Assembly: GCA_021798655.1 (NCBI GenBank)
Contig: JAJZFE010000274.1
Span: forward strand, 1 to 9,156
Source of the DNA: Acidobacteriota bacterium
GTDB lineage: Bacteria; Acidobacteriota; Terriglobia; Terriglobales; Acidobacteriaceae
DNA length: 9,156 bases
Direction: 5' to 3'
Below are positions 1-6,739 of this stretch, in pieces. The stretch's first letter is position 1; the number at the start of each line of letters is the position of its first letter. Under the pieces are notes generated by a model. It worked only from the letters and a program-made list of their open reading frames with translations, was not told the origin of the DNA and did not search any database. The translations under genes and the position numbers were made by a program.

Positions 1-27
1 CGGATACACCTTGCGAGTCTTGCCCAT
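1..27 (-). CDS. Possible 5' end of a minus-strand gene (partial, unidentified)
   Basis: On the minus strand an ATG at 27-25 opens a frame that reads MGKTRKVYP and runs off the window. A GGAAGG stretch touches the ATG, which is too close for a normal Shine-Dalgarno site, so the true start could differ. A second ATG at 35-33 opens another frame (MEGWARLARC). The position, downstream of the glycosyltransferase and on the same strand, fits a further gene in that unit. Nine codons are too few to name a product, and this may not be a gene at all. Confidence 0.2.
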
Positions 28-95
28 CCTTCCATGCTGAACAGAAAACAGACACCAGCAAAGACTCTAACCAGGTGCAAAGTCCATAACACCCT

Positions 96-1694
96 CTAAC
101 GTGCAGCCGAATCGAGCTGCGCATCGTAGCTGCGGTTGAAGCGCAGCACCGCAGCCCACTCGCCATGCTGGTCGGTCTGGTAGACGATCTCTCCGCCGAG
201 GAGTTTGGCGATCTCTTCGGGCGAGAGATCGTGCGTGCGTGCGAACTCGCGGCCGCGGCGTGTGTTGGGATGGCTCGCCAGATACTGTCGAAACCCAGGC
301 TCAAGGAAGTGCGTCGTGAAGACAATAGCTGTGTCGTACGGCGCAACGCCCGTGCGCGCGATGTCGGCCACCAGCGGCTGCACGGGCGCCAGCGTGAAGT
401 CCTCGATCGGATACGAGCGGATCGGCGAGGTCACATAGCCGAGATCCGGGTTGTACAGGTCGGCCGAAACTGGCCACGCCGTCAGCACGGTCGCGTGCGG
501 ATAGTGCTGTGCCACGTAGTCAACCGCAAGCTCATGCGCCACCACCATGTCGCGATAGGTCAGGTTGTCCTCGGGTGCAAACGAGGTTGGCGGATTCAGC
601 CACCACGCACTGACGAACGCCGCAGCCGTCAACGCCGCAAACGCCGGCCACAGCCGCGTGCGCTCGCGCCATGTAGCCACGCAGAGCAGCAGGATCAGCG
701 GATACATCGGCAGCAGGTACCGTGTCAGCAACGCTCCGCCCAGCACCGAGAACGCAAGCCAGTTGCCCACCAGCAGCCACGCAATCGGCGAGAGAGGTTG
801 CAGCAGCGCAGAGGTCGATCGGCGCGGCAGAAACATGCATGCCAGCGCCAGCGTGATCGGCAGCCATATCTGCCGCTGCCACACCAGGTGCAGGAAGCGG
901 TAGCGCAGCGCAGTGAGGATGTGCCCAGCGGTCAGGTTGGCCGTCGCGTTGTAGCGCAGGTACTCCGGATTGCCGAAGGTGAACCCCGTTGCGTGATGAT
1001 GGTAGACGTACCAGAGAACCAGCGGCAGCAGGGGAACGCTCATCGCCGCCAGTCGACGCAGATGCTCGCGTCGATGAGGCGCATCTGCCAGCAGCAGGGA
1101 AAGCTCCAGCGCGGCCAGCACCGCTGGCTGCAGGATAGACGTCTCCTTGGACAGCGCGGCGAGCGAGAAGAGCAGGCTGATGAGCCAGAGGCGTGTTGCA
1201 GGGCGCTGCCGGGTTGCTGGCGGCGCGTCAACGTCCGCAACTGTCTGCGGCAGGTAGAGCGCAAACGCCCACAACGTGAAAGCAGCAGCGAAGATATCCG
1301 CGTGTGCGAGCGTCGACTGGGCAAACCAGATGGGGTAGACAGCCGTCAGCAGCGTGACCGTCAGAGCAACATCGGACGATACCAGTCGTTCCGCAAGCCG
1401 CAGCACGGCCACCAGACCTGCAGCCGCAAAGGCACAGACGATCAGCCGCGTGGCCAGAATATGGAACCCCGTCACGTGCCACAGCGTACCAAGTACAACG
1501 TTGGGCAGCGGCGGATGCGCGTTCGTGAAGTGCGGGATCAACAGTCCGTGACGGTAGAAGTCCAGCGCCGCCGGAATGTAGTAACCGCCTTCATCCCAGA
1601 AGTAGGGAAGTCGCAGCAGCGTCAGATGGCTCAGCACCACCGCCGCATACAGCAGCACCAAGAGCGCCCACGACGGAAGTCTCGCGATGGCCAT
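96..1694 (-). CDS. Polytopic membrane glycosyltransferase, GT39 / ArnT-PMT-like (GT-C fold)
   Basis: The predicted product is a 532-residue integral membrane protein with about ten hydrophobic segments over residues 8-366, then a soluble C-terminal tail (about 370-532) probably facing the periplasm. Lipid-linked sugar transferases of the GT39/ArnT/PMT type carry an acidic pair in the first outer loop; here it is WDE at residues 33-35, with D34 as the likely catalytic acid. HPPL (60-63), AHADIF (130-135), LSKETS (181-186) and RYLLPMYP (325-332) also match the family style. Such enzymes move a sugar from a polyprenyl-phosphate carrier onto lipid, glycan or protein; the acceptor cannot be read here. 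The start is uncertain: ATG at 1694 lacks a Shine-Dalgarno site, and the frame stays open to a TTG at 1793, only 11 nt from the upstream DUF3467 stop, which would add 33 residues. No terminator is visible after the TAG. Confidence 0.82.
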   Translation of the reverse strand: MAIARLPSWALLVLLYAAVVLSHLTLLRLPYFWDEGGYYIPAALDFYRHGLLIPHFTNAHPPLPNVVLGTLWHVTGFHILATRLIVCAFAAAGLVAVLRLAERLVSSDVALTVTLLTAVYPIWFAQSTLAHADIFAAAFTLWAFALYLPQTVADVDAPPATRQRPATRLWLISLLFSLAALSKETSILQPAVLAALELSLLLADAPHRREHLRRLAAMSVPLLPLVLWYVYHHHATGFTFGNPEYLRYNATANLTAGHILTALRYRFLHLVWQRQIWLPITLALACMFLPRRSTSALLQPLSPIAWLLVGNWLAFSVLGGALLTRYLLPMYPLILLLCVATWRERTRLWPAFAALTAAAFVSAWWLNPPTSFAPEDNLTYRDMVVAHELAVDYVAQHYPHATVLTAWPVSADLYNPDLGYVTSPIRSYPIEDFTLAPVQPLVADIARTGVAPYDTAIVFTTHFLEPGFRQYLASHPNTRRGREFARTHDLSPEEIAKLLGGEIVYQTDQHGEWAAVLRFNRSYDAQLDSAAR

Positions 1695-1804
1695 TGACAC
1701 GCGGCGAAGTCGATCAGAGAGAGGAGGCACTGGAAGTCGGGATGGTGAAACGGTCACGAGGTCAGATCTGCCGTTGCCGGCAGCCTCAGGCAAAGCTGCC
1801 GCGC

Positions 1805-2122
1805 TCAGTGAACCGGACCATTGCCGGGAACCGCGAAGCGCTGGACTTCGGCCTGCGTGCCATCGAGCGAGATGGCCCCAAAGGTCTGCTCATATTGCGC
1901 CACATTGTGCGCCAGCACGTTCAGCAGCGCCTTGGCCTGTTGCGGACTGAGGTAGATGCCCTGGAAGTTCTCCACCTGCACCTCGTCCGGCGTGGAGTTG
2001 CCCAGCGTACCGAAGATCAACATCAGGTCCCACATGGAGAGCCGAACCTGCACGCTGTTCGCGTAGCTGTCGCGGTAGTCTTCGGTCTTGGTCAGGTGAA
2101 TCCGGGGTTGCTGCTGGCTCAT
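1805..2122 (-). CDS. DUF3467-type small conserved protein
   Basis: This is a 105-residue soluble protein without signal peptide or membrane segment. The pattern YANSVQVRLSMWDLMLIFG (residues 20-38), then IYLSPQQAKALLNVLAHNV (56-74) and YEQTFGAI (77-84), matches the DUF3467 family as I know it: an N-terminal beta-rich part with a W-D pair, then a helix opening with LSPQxAKxLL. No biochemical role is established for the family to my knowledge. The length is typical and the frame intact. The ATG at 2122 has no strong Shine-Dalgarno site. It starts 26 nt after the 3' end of tRNA-Leu on the same strand and ends 11 nt before the longest open frame of the glycosyltransferase, so the three may be co-transcribed. 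Confidence 0.8.
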   Translation of the reverse strand: MSQQQPRIHLTKTEDYRDSYANSVQVRLSMWDLMLIFGTLGNSTPDEVQVENFQGIYLSPQQAKALLNVLAHNVAQYEQTFGAISLDGTQAEVQRFAVPGNGPVH

Positions 2123-2148
2123 TCGGGGCTGCTTTCAAGGGTAAAGAT

Positions 2149-2232
2149 TGGTGCGGGAGAGGGGACTTGAACCCCTACGCCTTACGGCACAGGCTTCTAA
2201 GACCTGCGTGTCTGCCATTTCACCACTCCCGC
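2149..2232 (-). tRNA. tRNA-Leu (UAG anticodon), CCA encoded
   Basis: Read on the minus strand this is an 84-nt tRNA. The acceptor stem is GCGGGAG paired with CTCCCGC, followed by discriminator A and an encoded CCA (2149-2151). The anticodon arm is CAGGT/GCCTG with loop CTTAGAA, giving anticodon UAG at 2199-2197, which reads CUN leucine codons. The T arm is AGGGG-TTCAAGT-CCCCT. A long variable arm (TGCC-GTAA-GGC), expected of class II tRNAs such as leucine, is present. No intron or mismatch is seen. Confidence 0.96.
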
Positions 2233-2242
2233 AGTGGACTTA

Positions 2243-2271
2243 AGCCTACCGAGTCTGGTGGAGCAATGCAA
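2243..2271 (-). promoter_or_regulatory. Candidate sigma-70 promoter for tRNA-Leu
   Basis: On the minus strand TTGCAT (2271-2266) and TAGGCT (2248-2243) are separated by exactly 17 nt. Each matches its consensus at only three of six positions. The -10 box ends 10 nt before the tRNA 5' end, which would give a leader of only a few nucleotides, as is usual for tRNA genes. If real, this promoter would also serve the DUF3467 and glycosyltransferase genes downstream. Confidence 0.35.
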
Positions 2272-2283
2272 TTCGGCGTACCA

Positions 2284-2317
2284 TGCGGGCATCTGAAGGA
2301 GGAGAATCCAGCCCGCA
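2284..2317. repeat. Inverted repeat with a Shine-Dalgarno-like loop, upstream of lon
   Basis: TGCGGGC at 2284-2290 is perfectly complementary to GCCCGCA at 2311-2317, with a 20-nt loop between. The loop carries AAGGAGGAG (2297-2305), a near-ideal anti-Shine-Dalgarno match, but no start codon follows at a usable distance. It may be a protein-binding site, an RNA fold in a long lon leader, or chance in GC-rich DNA. Confidence 0.35.
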
Positions 2318-2343
2318 GAGTAGGGAGTGGAGAGGAAGTGCCG

Positions 2344-2412
2344 ATGAAGGGTGGGTGGGATAGAGGTTACGGCAGAGGTCGGGACAGAGGTTGCGACGAA
2401 CAGGGATGCTAG
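2344..2412 (+). CDS. Possible 22-residue Arg-Gly-rich leader peptide upstream of lon
   Basis: An ATG at 2344 opens a 22-codon frame ending at TAG 2410-2412, 39 nt before the lon ATG. GAGGA at 2332-2336 sits 7 nt before the ATG, a good Shine-Dalgarno spacing and better placed than those of several clear genes in this window. The peptide has a four-residue repeat, DRGY-GRGR-DRGC, with three AGA arginine codons, which are uncommon beside the mostly CGN arginines of lon. The stop codon lies in the loop of the hairpin at 2404-2419, so a translating ribosome would open that structure. This is the layout of a regulatory leader ORF, but the peptide is unlike any I recognise. It might instead be chance, and it would not be transcribed if the lon promoter lies within it. 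Confidence 0.3.
   Translation: MKGGWDRGYGRGRDRGCDEQGC
2362..2391 (+). repeat. Three AGAGGT direct repeats at an exact 12-bp period
   Basis: AGAGGT occurs at 2362-2367, 2374-2379 and 2386-2391, each copy beginning 12 bp after the last. In the possible leader ORF each copy encodes Arg-Gly in the same frame, so the period equals four codons. As DNA, a 12-bp period could also be a tandem operator for a regulator upstream of lon. The copies are exact only over the six-base core; flanking bases vary. Confidence 0.6.
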
Positions 2413-2428
2413 TGCATCCTATATAGGA
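2404..2428. promoter_or_regulatory. Two overlapping palindromes just upstream of lon
   Basis: GGATGC (2404-2409) and GCATCC (2414-2419) form a perfect six-pair stem around the loop TAGT. Overlapping it, TCCTATATAGGA (2417-2428) is a perfect 12-bp palindrome containing TATATA, a possible -10 box. The second palindrome ends 8 nt before the lon Shine-Dalgarno site. As RNA the two structures compete for the shared bases 2417-2419. This could be an operator over the promoter or a switchable leader fold. No good -35 lies 17 nt before TATATA, and TTGCGA at 2391-2396 is 23 nt away, so the promoter itself is not resolved. I see no CIRCE element. Confidence 0.4.
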
Positions 2429-2451
2429 AAGTTGATAAAGGGACACTCAAT

Positions 2452-4905
2452 ATGTCGAATGAGTTTGTAAGCGTCATCAAGCCGAGCAGCGAAAAGACCG
2501 CCGAAATCGAGAGTCGCGGGCACTCGTATCCTGTTCTTCCAGTGAGAGATACGGTCCTTTTCCCCCATGCTGTTCTGCCCCTCACGGTGGGTCGCGAGAG
2601 CTCTATCCAGCTGATCCAGTCACTGGGTGAGGAGAAGACTATCCTTGTCGTCGCTCAGCGCGACGCGCACCAGGACATCCCGGACGGAGGCGACCTGTAT
2701 GAGGTGGGTACGCGCGCTACGGTCCACAAAGTCGTCAAGATGCCCAATGCGAGCCTCTTTGTCTTCACCGAAGGCACCGAGCGCGTGAAGCTGCGTCGCT
2801 TTACCCAGACGCAGCCCTTTCTGACGGCGGAGTACGAGGTGTTGGGAGAGGTGCTTCCGGCCGAATCGGCCGAGCTTGAGGCGCTGCAGCGCAGCGTGCT
2901 GGGGCAGTTCCAGGAGATTGTCAGCGCCTCGTCGACGCTGTCGGACGACCTGCAGACGATTGCGTTGAATATCGATGAACCCTCGCGCCTGGCCGACTTC
3001 GTGGCGGCGAGCCTGCCGTTCCTGACGACGATCGAGAAGCAGGAGCTGCTGGAAAACGGCGACGTGCGCCTGCGGCTGGAGGCGATCAACGGGCTGCTCG
3101 CGAAGGAGCTTGAGGTGCAGCAGCTGCGCAACAAGATCCAGAGCGAGGTGCAGGACTCGGTCCAGCAGTCGCAGAGGGACTTCTATCTTCGCGAACAGAT
3201 GAAGGCGATCCAGAAGGAGCTTGGCGACCTGGACGACACGCAGAAGGACGTTGCGGACCTGAAGGAGAAGATCGAAGCCGCAGGAATGCCGGAAGACGTG
3301 AAGAAGGACGCGCTGAAGGAACTCGGCCGTCTGGGCCGGATGAACCCGGCTGCAGCGGACTACTCGCTGACGCGGAACTATGTGGAGTGGCTTGCTGTGC
3401 TGCCGTGGTCGAAGGGCTCGGCCGGCGAGGTCGATATCAGGAAGGCTGCTGCGTTCCTCGACGAGGATCACTACGGGCTCAACAAGGTGAAGGACCGCAT
3501 CCTGGACTACCTCAGTGTGCGGCGGTTGAAGCCGGATATGAAGGGGCCGATCCTGTGCTTCGTCGGGCCTCCGGGCGTGGGCAAGACCTCGCTGGGACGT
3601 TCGATCGCGCGCGCACTTGACCGCAAGTTTTCCAGAATCTCTCTCGGCGGCATGCACGATGAAGCCGAGATTCGCGGGCACCGCAGAACATACATCGGCG
3701 CGCTGCCGGGGCAGATTATCCAGCACCTGAAGCGAGTTGGCGTGAACGATCCTGTGTTCATGCTGGACGAGATCGACAAGCTCGGGCGCGACTTCCGCGG
3801 AGACCCTGCAAGTGCTCTGCTGGAGACGCTCGATCCCGAGCAGAACAATACCTTCCGCGACAACTATCTCGACCAGCCCTTTGACTTGAGCAAGGTACTG
3901 TTCATCTGCACGGCAAACCAGCTGGACACGATTCCTGCTCCGTTACTCGACCGCATGGAGATTATCGAGTTGACGGGTTACACCGAGGAAGAGAAGGTCA
4001 ACATCGCGGAGCGCTACCTGATCCCGCGGCAGATCAAGGAGAACGGCATCGAGCCGCAGGAAGGCGCTGCACCTGTCATCGAGTTTCCTGCAGCCACTGC
4101 GGGCCTGGTCGCGCGGCACTACACGCGCGAGGCTGGCGTCCGCAAGCTGGAGCAGCAGATCGGTACCATCTGCCGCAAGACGGCTCGCAAAGTCGCCGAA
4201 GGCATGACTACCGTGTTGACGATCACGCCGGAGGTGGTGCACGAGTTTCTCGGTGGCATCAAGGTTCGCGTCGACACCGAGATCGCCGAGCGCACCAAGC
4301 GGCCTGGCGTCGCGGTAGGTCTTGCGTGGACGCCTGCAGGCGGCGACGTGTTGTTCATCGAGGCCAATCGCATGAAGGGCAAGGGCGGCTTCACCATGAC
4401 CGGGCAGATCGGCGACGTGATGAAGGAGTCCATGCAGGCGGCGCTCACCTGGGTGCGATCGAACGCCACCGCGCTGGGACTCGACGCCGACGTGCTGAAG
4501 GACACTGACCTGCACATTCACGTCCCGGCTGGTGCCATTCCCAAAGATGGGCCCAGCGCGGGTGTGACGATGGCGACTGCGTTGGTGAGCCTGCTCACCG
4601 ACAAGCCTGTACGCCCGCTGTTGGCGATGACCGGCGAGATCACGCTGAGCGGAAATGTTCTTCCCGTAGGAGGCATCAAGGAGAAGTTTCTCGCAGCGAA
4701 ACGTGCAGGTGTGCTCGATGTGATCCTGCCAATGGACGTGCGAACCAACGTCGAAGAGGATCTCACTGCCGATCAAGTAGCGGGCGTGACGATTCACTAC
4801 GCCACGCGCATTGAGGATGTCCTTGAGGTGGCGTTGCCGAAGACGGCCAAAGAGGAACGCCGTGATGAGGCTGTCCGCGATGAGCTGCTGGTCGGTGCGG
4901 ACTAA
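2452..4905 (+). CDS. lon: ATP-dependent Lon protease (endopeptidase La)
   Basis: This 817-residue cytosolic protease degrades misfolded and short-lived regulatory proteins, normally as a hexamer, using ATP to unfold them. All three parts are present: an N-terminal substrate-binding LON domain (about 24-220) followed by a helical, coiled-coil-prone stretch (about 220-300); an AAA+ module with Walker [10 protein letters not shown] (372-380, K378), Walker B MLDE (437-440), sensor-1 N489, arginine finger R501 and sensor-2 R564; and a C-terminal protease domain with the Ser-Lys dyad, S702 in KDGPSAG and K745 in GGIKEK, spaced 43 residues as in E. coli Lon. It is a soluble LonA type without membrane segments. 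The ATG at 2452 has AAAGGGA (2437-2443) 8 nt upstream. Length and motifs are normal, so it should be active. It is transcribed alone, divergent from tRNA-Leu, and ends in a strong terminator. Confidence 0.98.
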   Translation: MSNEFVSVIKPSSEKTAEIESRGHSYPVLPVRDTVLFPHAVLPLTVGRESSIQLIQSLGEEKTILVVAQRDAHQDIPDGGDLYEVGTRATVHKVVKMPNASLFVFTEGTERVKLRRFTQTQPFLTAEYEVLGEVLPAESAELEALQRSVLGQFQEIVSASSTLSDDLQTIALNIDEPSRLADFVAASLPFLTTIEKQELLENGDVRLRLEAINGLLAKELEVQQLRNKIQSEVQDSVQQSQRDFYLREQMKAIQKELGDLDDTQKDVADLKEKIEAAGMPEDVKKDALKELGRLGRMNPAAADYSLTRNYVEWLAVLPWSKGSAGEVDIRKAAAFLDEDHYGLNKVKDRILDYLSVRRLKPDMKGPILCFVGPPGVGKTSLGRSIARALDRKFSRISLGGMHDEAEIRGHRRTYIGALPGQIIQHLKRVGVNDPVFMLDEIDKLGRDFRGDPASALLETLDPEQNNTFRDNYLDQPFDLSKVLFICTANQLDTIPAPLLDRMEIIELTGYTEEEKVNIAERYLIPRQIKENGIEPQEGAAPVIEFPAATAGLVARHYTREAGVRKLEQQIGTICRKTARKVAEGMTTVLTITPEVVHEFLGGIKVRVDTEIAERTKRPGVAVGLAWTPAGGDVLFIEANRMKGKGGFTMTGQIGDVMKESMQAALTWVRSNATALGLDADVLKDTDLHIHVPAGAIPKDGPSAGVTMATALVSLLTDKPVRPLLAMTGEITLSGNVLPVGGIKEKFLAAKRAGVLDVILPMDVRTNVEEDLTADQVAGVTIHYATRIEDVLEVALPKTAKEERRDEAVRDELLVGAD

Positions 4906-4924
4906 GACGTCTATGCCCCAAACA

Positions 4925-4955
4925 AAACCCCGAGTCTGAAGCAGACTCGGGGTTT
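4925..4955. terminator. Bidirectional intrinsic terminator between lon and the secreted-protein gene
   Basis: AAACCCCGAGTCTG (4925-4938) is perfectly complementary to CAGACTCGGGGTTT (4942-4955), giving a 14-pair stem with a three-base loop. It lies 19 nt after the lon stop and 40 nt past the stop of the convergent gene. Read from lon, the stem ends in a short TTT. Read from the minus strand, the tail is TTTTGTTT, so termination is likely stronger for the secreted-protein gene. Confidence 0.88.
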
Positions 4956-4995
4956 CGCTTGGGACAAGCTCTCGCGACGATCAGGATACTCTGCG

Positions 4996-5952
4996 TTACT
5001 TCTTGGCGAGCAGATAGGCGTGGTAGCCCGTAAACTCATACTCCACGGAGAGGTAGCCCGTGTCATCGCCAAGGCCGTTGCCCGACAGCGAGATGCTGCT
5101 GATTTGATTGCCGAAGTCCTTCTTGGTCCAATAGGCCGCCAACGTTCGCTCAGTGTTTGTCAGCGACAGCATGAACTGGTTGGGCGCGCGGTGCGTTGCT
5201 TTCGCATCCAGAAAGTCGAAGTTGTCCGATGGATCACCGTAGCCTTTGCTGAGGTCAGTCCGTATCGTCGCGAACTGGGTCTTCATCAGGTGTCCCGCAG
5301 GATCATCTTCAATGTCCTTGCCCGTTGCAATCAGCTTGACGAGGCCGCTGTCGTTGCCGACGATCAGCAGGAACGAATCGAACTCTGGATCGGGCTTCGG
5401 AGCCGCCGCGACCTCGAGGATGTCCCCTTGCTGCTTCAGGATGTTGTCCTTCCCCACAGCAGCAATGATCTGCTCGCGGGTTTCACCAGCGTAGAAGCCG
5501 AAGGTCGCTGCGCCTTGTTCGACAGCCGATCCTGCGGCCAATCCGCCAGGCGCCTGCGCTGCGGGTGCAGCGGCAGCCGAACCCGACGTGTCAGCTGCCG
5601 GCTGCTGCTGCAACCGTCCGGCTGTTGCGTTGCCAGGCGTTGATTGCGTCTTTGCGGCTGATGACTTGGCTGGCTGAGCTGCATTCGCCGAGTCATCCGG
5701 CGGTGGCGGCAGTTGGATCGCATGGGGCGCGCGCTTCTCAGGAGTCGTGTCCGCTGTCGCTGGACTCGTCGGGCGCTCGTTCGTCGGCGGCAGCACGTAG
5801 GGTTGCGTCGGCACGGGTGTTGCCGCAGGTGCAGATCCCGAGTCGGGAGTCTGTGCCAGCAGACTCGGACGCAGTTGGGTCGCGCTGAGGCCAAACACGA
5901 GGGTGATCAGACTGACAGTGAGCGTTCCTGGACGGCTTTTGCTGTGACGCAT
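4996..5952 (-). CDS. Secreted protein of unknown function with Pro/Ala-rich linker and C-terminal domain
   Basis: I do not recognise this 318-residue protein with certainty. Residues 1-33 look like a Sec signal peptide: basic start (RHSKSR), hydrophobic core (LTVSLITLVFGL) and a likely cut after LLA33. Residues 34-149 form a low-complexity linker rich in Pro, Ala, Ser, Thr and Gln. Residues 150-318 look like a folded domain: FGFYAGETREQIIAAVG (151-167), GLVKLIATGKDI (203-214), a motif LSKGYGDPSD (234-243) and a strand-rich end. There is no cysteine, so it is not a lipoprotein. The FYAGETREQI...YGDP pattern recalls small periplasmic domains of the BamE/SmpA style, but this is only resemblance. 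The ATG at 5952 is chosen because it begins the signal peptide; a TTG at 5994 is in frame but would bury it. It is convergent with lon and divergent from tsaB. Confidence 0.75.
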   Translation of the reverse strand: MRHSKSRPGTLTVSLITLVFGLSATQLRPSLLAQTPDSGSAPAATPVPTQPYVLPPTNERPTSPATADTTPEKRAPHAIQLPPPPDDSANAAQPAKSSAAKTQSTPGNATAGRLQQQPAADTSGSAAAAPAAQAPGGLAAGSAVEQGAATFGFYAGETREQIIAAVGKDNILKQQGDILEVAAAPKPDPEFDSFLLIVGNDSGLVKLIATGKDIEDDPAGHLMKTQFATIRTDLSKGYGDPSDNFDFLDAKATHRAPNQFMLSLTNTERTLAAYWTKKDFGNQISSISLSGNGLGDDTGYLSVEYEFTGYHAYLLAKK

Positions 5953-5959
5953 ACACGTG

Positions 5960-5988
5960 AATGTATCCGTTATCTGGACTGCGGGCAA
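5960..5988 (-). promoter_or_regulatory. Candidate promoter placing the secreted-protein transcript start at its ATG
   Basis: On the minus strand TTGCCC (5988-5983) and TACATT (5965-5960) are 17 nt apart, each matching four of six consensus bases. The -10 box ends 7 nt before the ATG at 5952, so transcription would begin at or next to the start codon. The ATG has no well-placed Shine-Dalgarno site, which fits a leaderless message. The match quality is moderate and could be chance. Confidence 0.3.
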
Positions 5989-6100
5989 CTCCAATTATCC
6001 TGTTAGAGACGGTTCGCAACTGTCTGCTGCTTTTGGTGGCATGATCCTCAAAAACAGGAGTAACAATCTCGGAATGCAGCACGATGACAGGGACGTATCG

Positions 6101-6739
6101 ATGTTGCTCATCGATACTTGCGGCGAAGGTGCTGGCGTAGCTGTCAGTGTTGGCGACCAGGTCGTCGTGACGGCTGATCTCTCCCGCAGTTCCGGATCGT
6201 CTGCCATTATCCGCGCAATTGAGGATGTGATGCACGAATCCGGGCATCAGCTGGCACAACTTTCGGCCATCGCGGTCGTCAACGGTCCCGGCTCATTTAC
6301 CGGAGTCCGAGTCGGACTCGCTGCGGCGAGCGGGCTGGCAGAGGCCGCGCAGCTGAGGATGTTGACCGTCTCGCGGCTGAAGGTACTGGCTGCAACGACC
6401 GCGCTCAAAGACGGTTGGGTGGTGCTGGATGCAGGCCATTCAGGCTGCTATGCGATGTCCGTGATCGATGGTCGTTACGGCCCGGAGATGCTGCTTGGCC
6501 TCGATTCACTTCGCGATCTGGCGGGTGACAGCGAACGGATACTCGCCGATGAGCGCGTTGGAGACCTGTTGCAGAATCGTTACCCGGAACTGAGGGTGCG
6601 CGTGCGCCCCTTGCGGGTTGCCGATGCTCTCCCTCTCTCGCTGGGAGTGTACAAAACGGCTGAGCTGCAAACCGGCTCGATGGAAGCGAACTACCTTCAG
6701 GGCACGAACGATATCTACAAGGCAAAGCCGCATGTCTGA
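6101..6739 (+). CDS. tsaB: tRNA threonylcarbamoyladenosine biosynthesis protein TsaB
   Basis: TsaB is the ASKHA-fold partner that, with TsaD and TsaE, transfers threonylcarbamoyl to A37 of ANN-reading tRNAs (t6A). It has no catalytic activity of its own and serves as the TsaD dimer partner. Seen here are the N-terminal strand LLIDT (2-6), GPGSFTGVRVG (62-72), the family signature, and a C-terminal YLQG (198-201) like the usual YLR ending. At 212 residues it is slightly shorter than E. coli TsaB. I chose ATG 6101 because AGGGA (6089-6093) is 7 nt upstream and it leads straight into the first strand. ATG 6074, with AGGAG at 6056-6060 but 13 nt away, is a real alternative adding nine residues. 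The open frame further upstream crosses the divergent promoter region and is unlikely to be coding. It overlaps rimI by 8 nt. Confidence 0.92.
   Translation: MLLIDTCGEGAGVAVSVGDQVVVTADLSRSSGSSAIIRAIEDVMHESGHQLAQLSAIAVVNGPGSFTGVRVGLAAASGLAEAAQLRMLTVSRLKVLAATTALKDGWVVLDAGHSGCYAMSVIDGRYGPEMLLGLDSLRDLAGDSERILADERVGDLLQNRYPELRVRVRPLRVADALPLSLGVYKTAELQTGSMEANYLQGTNDIYKAKPHV

Noticed and set aside
165..1697. Long plus-strand open frame (about 510 codons) opposite the glycosyltransferase
   Set aside because: Its translation is Arg/Gln/His-rich with no hydrophobic core or motif, as expected from the antisense of a GC-rich gene. The minus-strand frame has clear membrane segments and GT39 motifs.
2620..3726. 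Long minus-strand open frames inside lon (also 3943-4797)
   Set aside because: Both lie wholly antisense to an intact, motif-complete Lon. Their Arg/Leu/His-rich translations show no domain.
4957..4969. Small GCTTG-GGA-CAAGC hairpin beside the main terminator
   Set aside because: Five pairs with no U-tract. It is trivial beside the 14-bp terminator and likely chance.
5957..6100. Upstream in-frame extension of tsaB
   Set aside because: It would add 48 residues before the conserved first strand, cross the divergent promoter region and overlap the promoter of the secreted-protein gene. Better-placed starts exist at 6074 and 6101.
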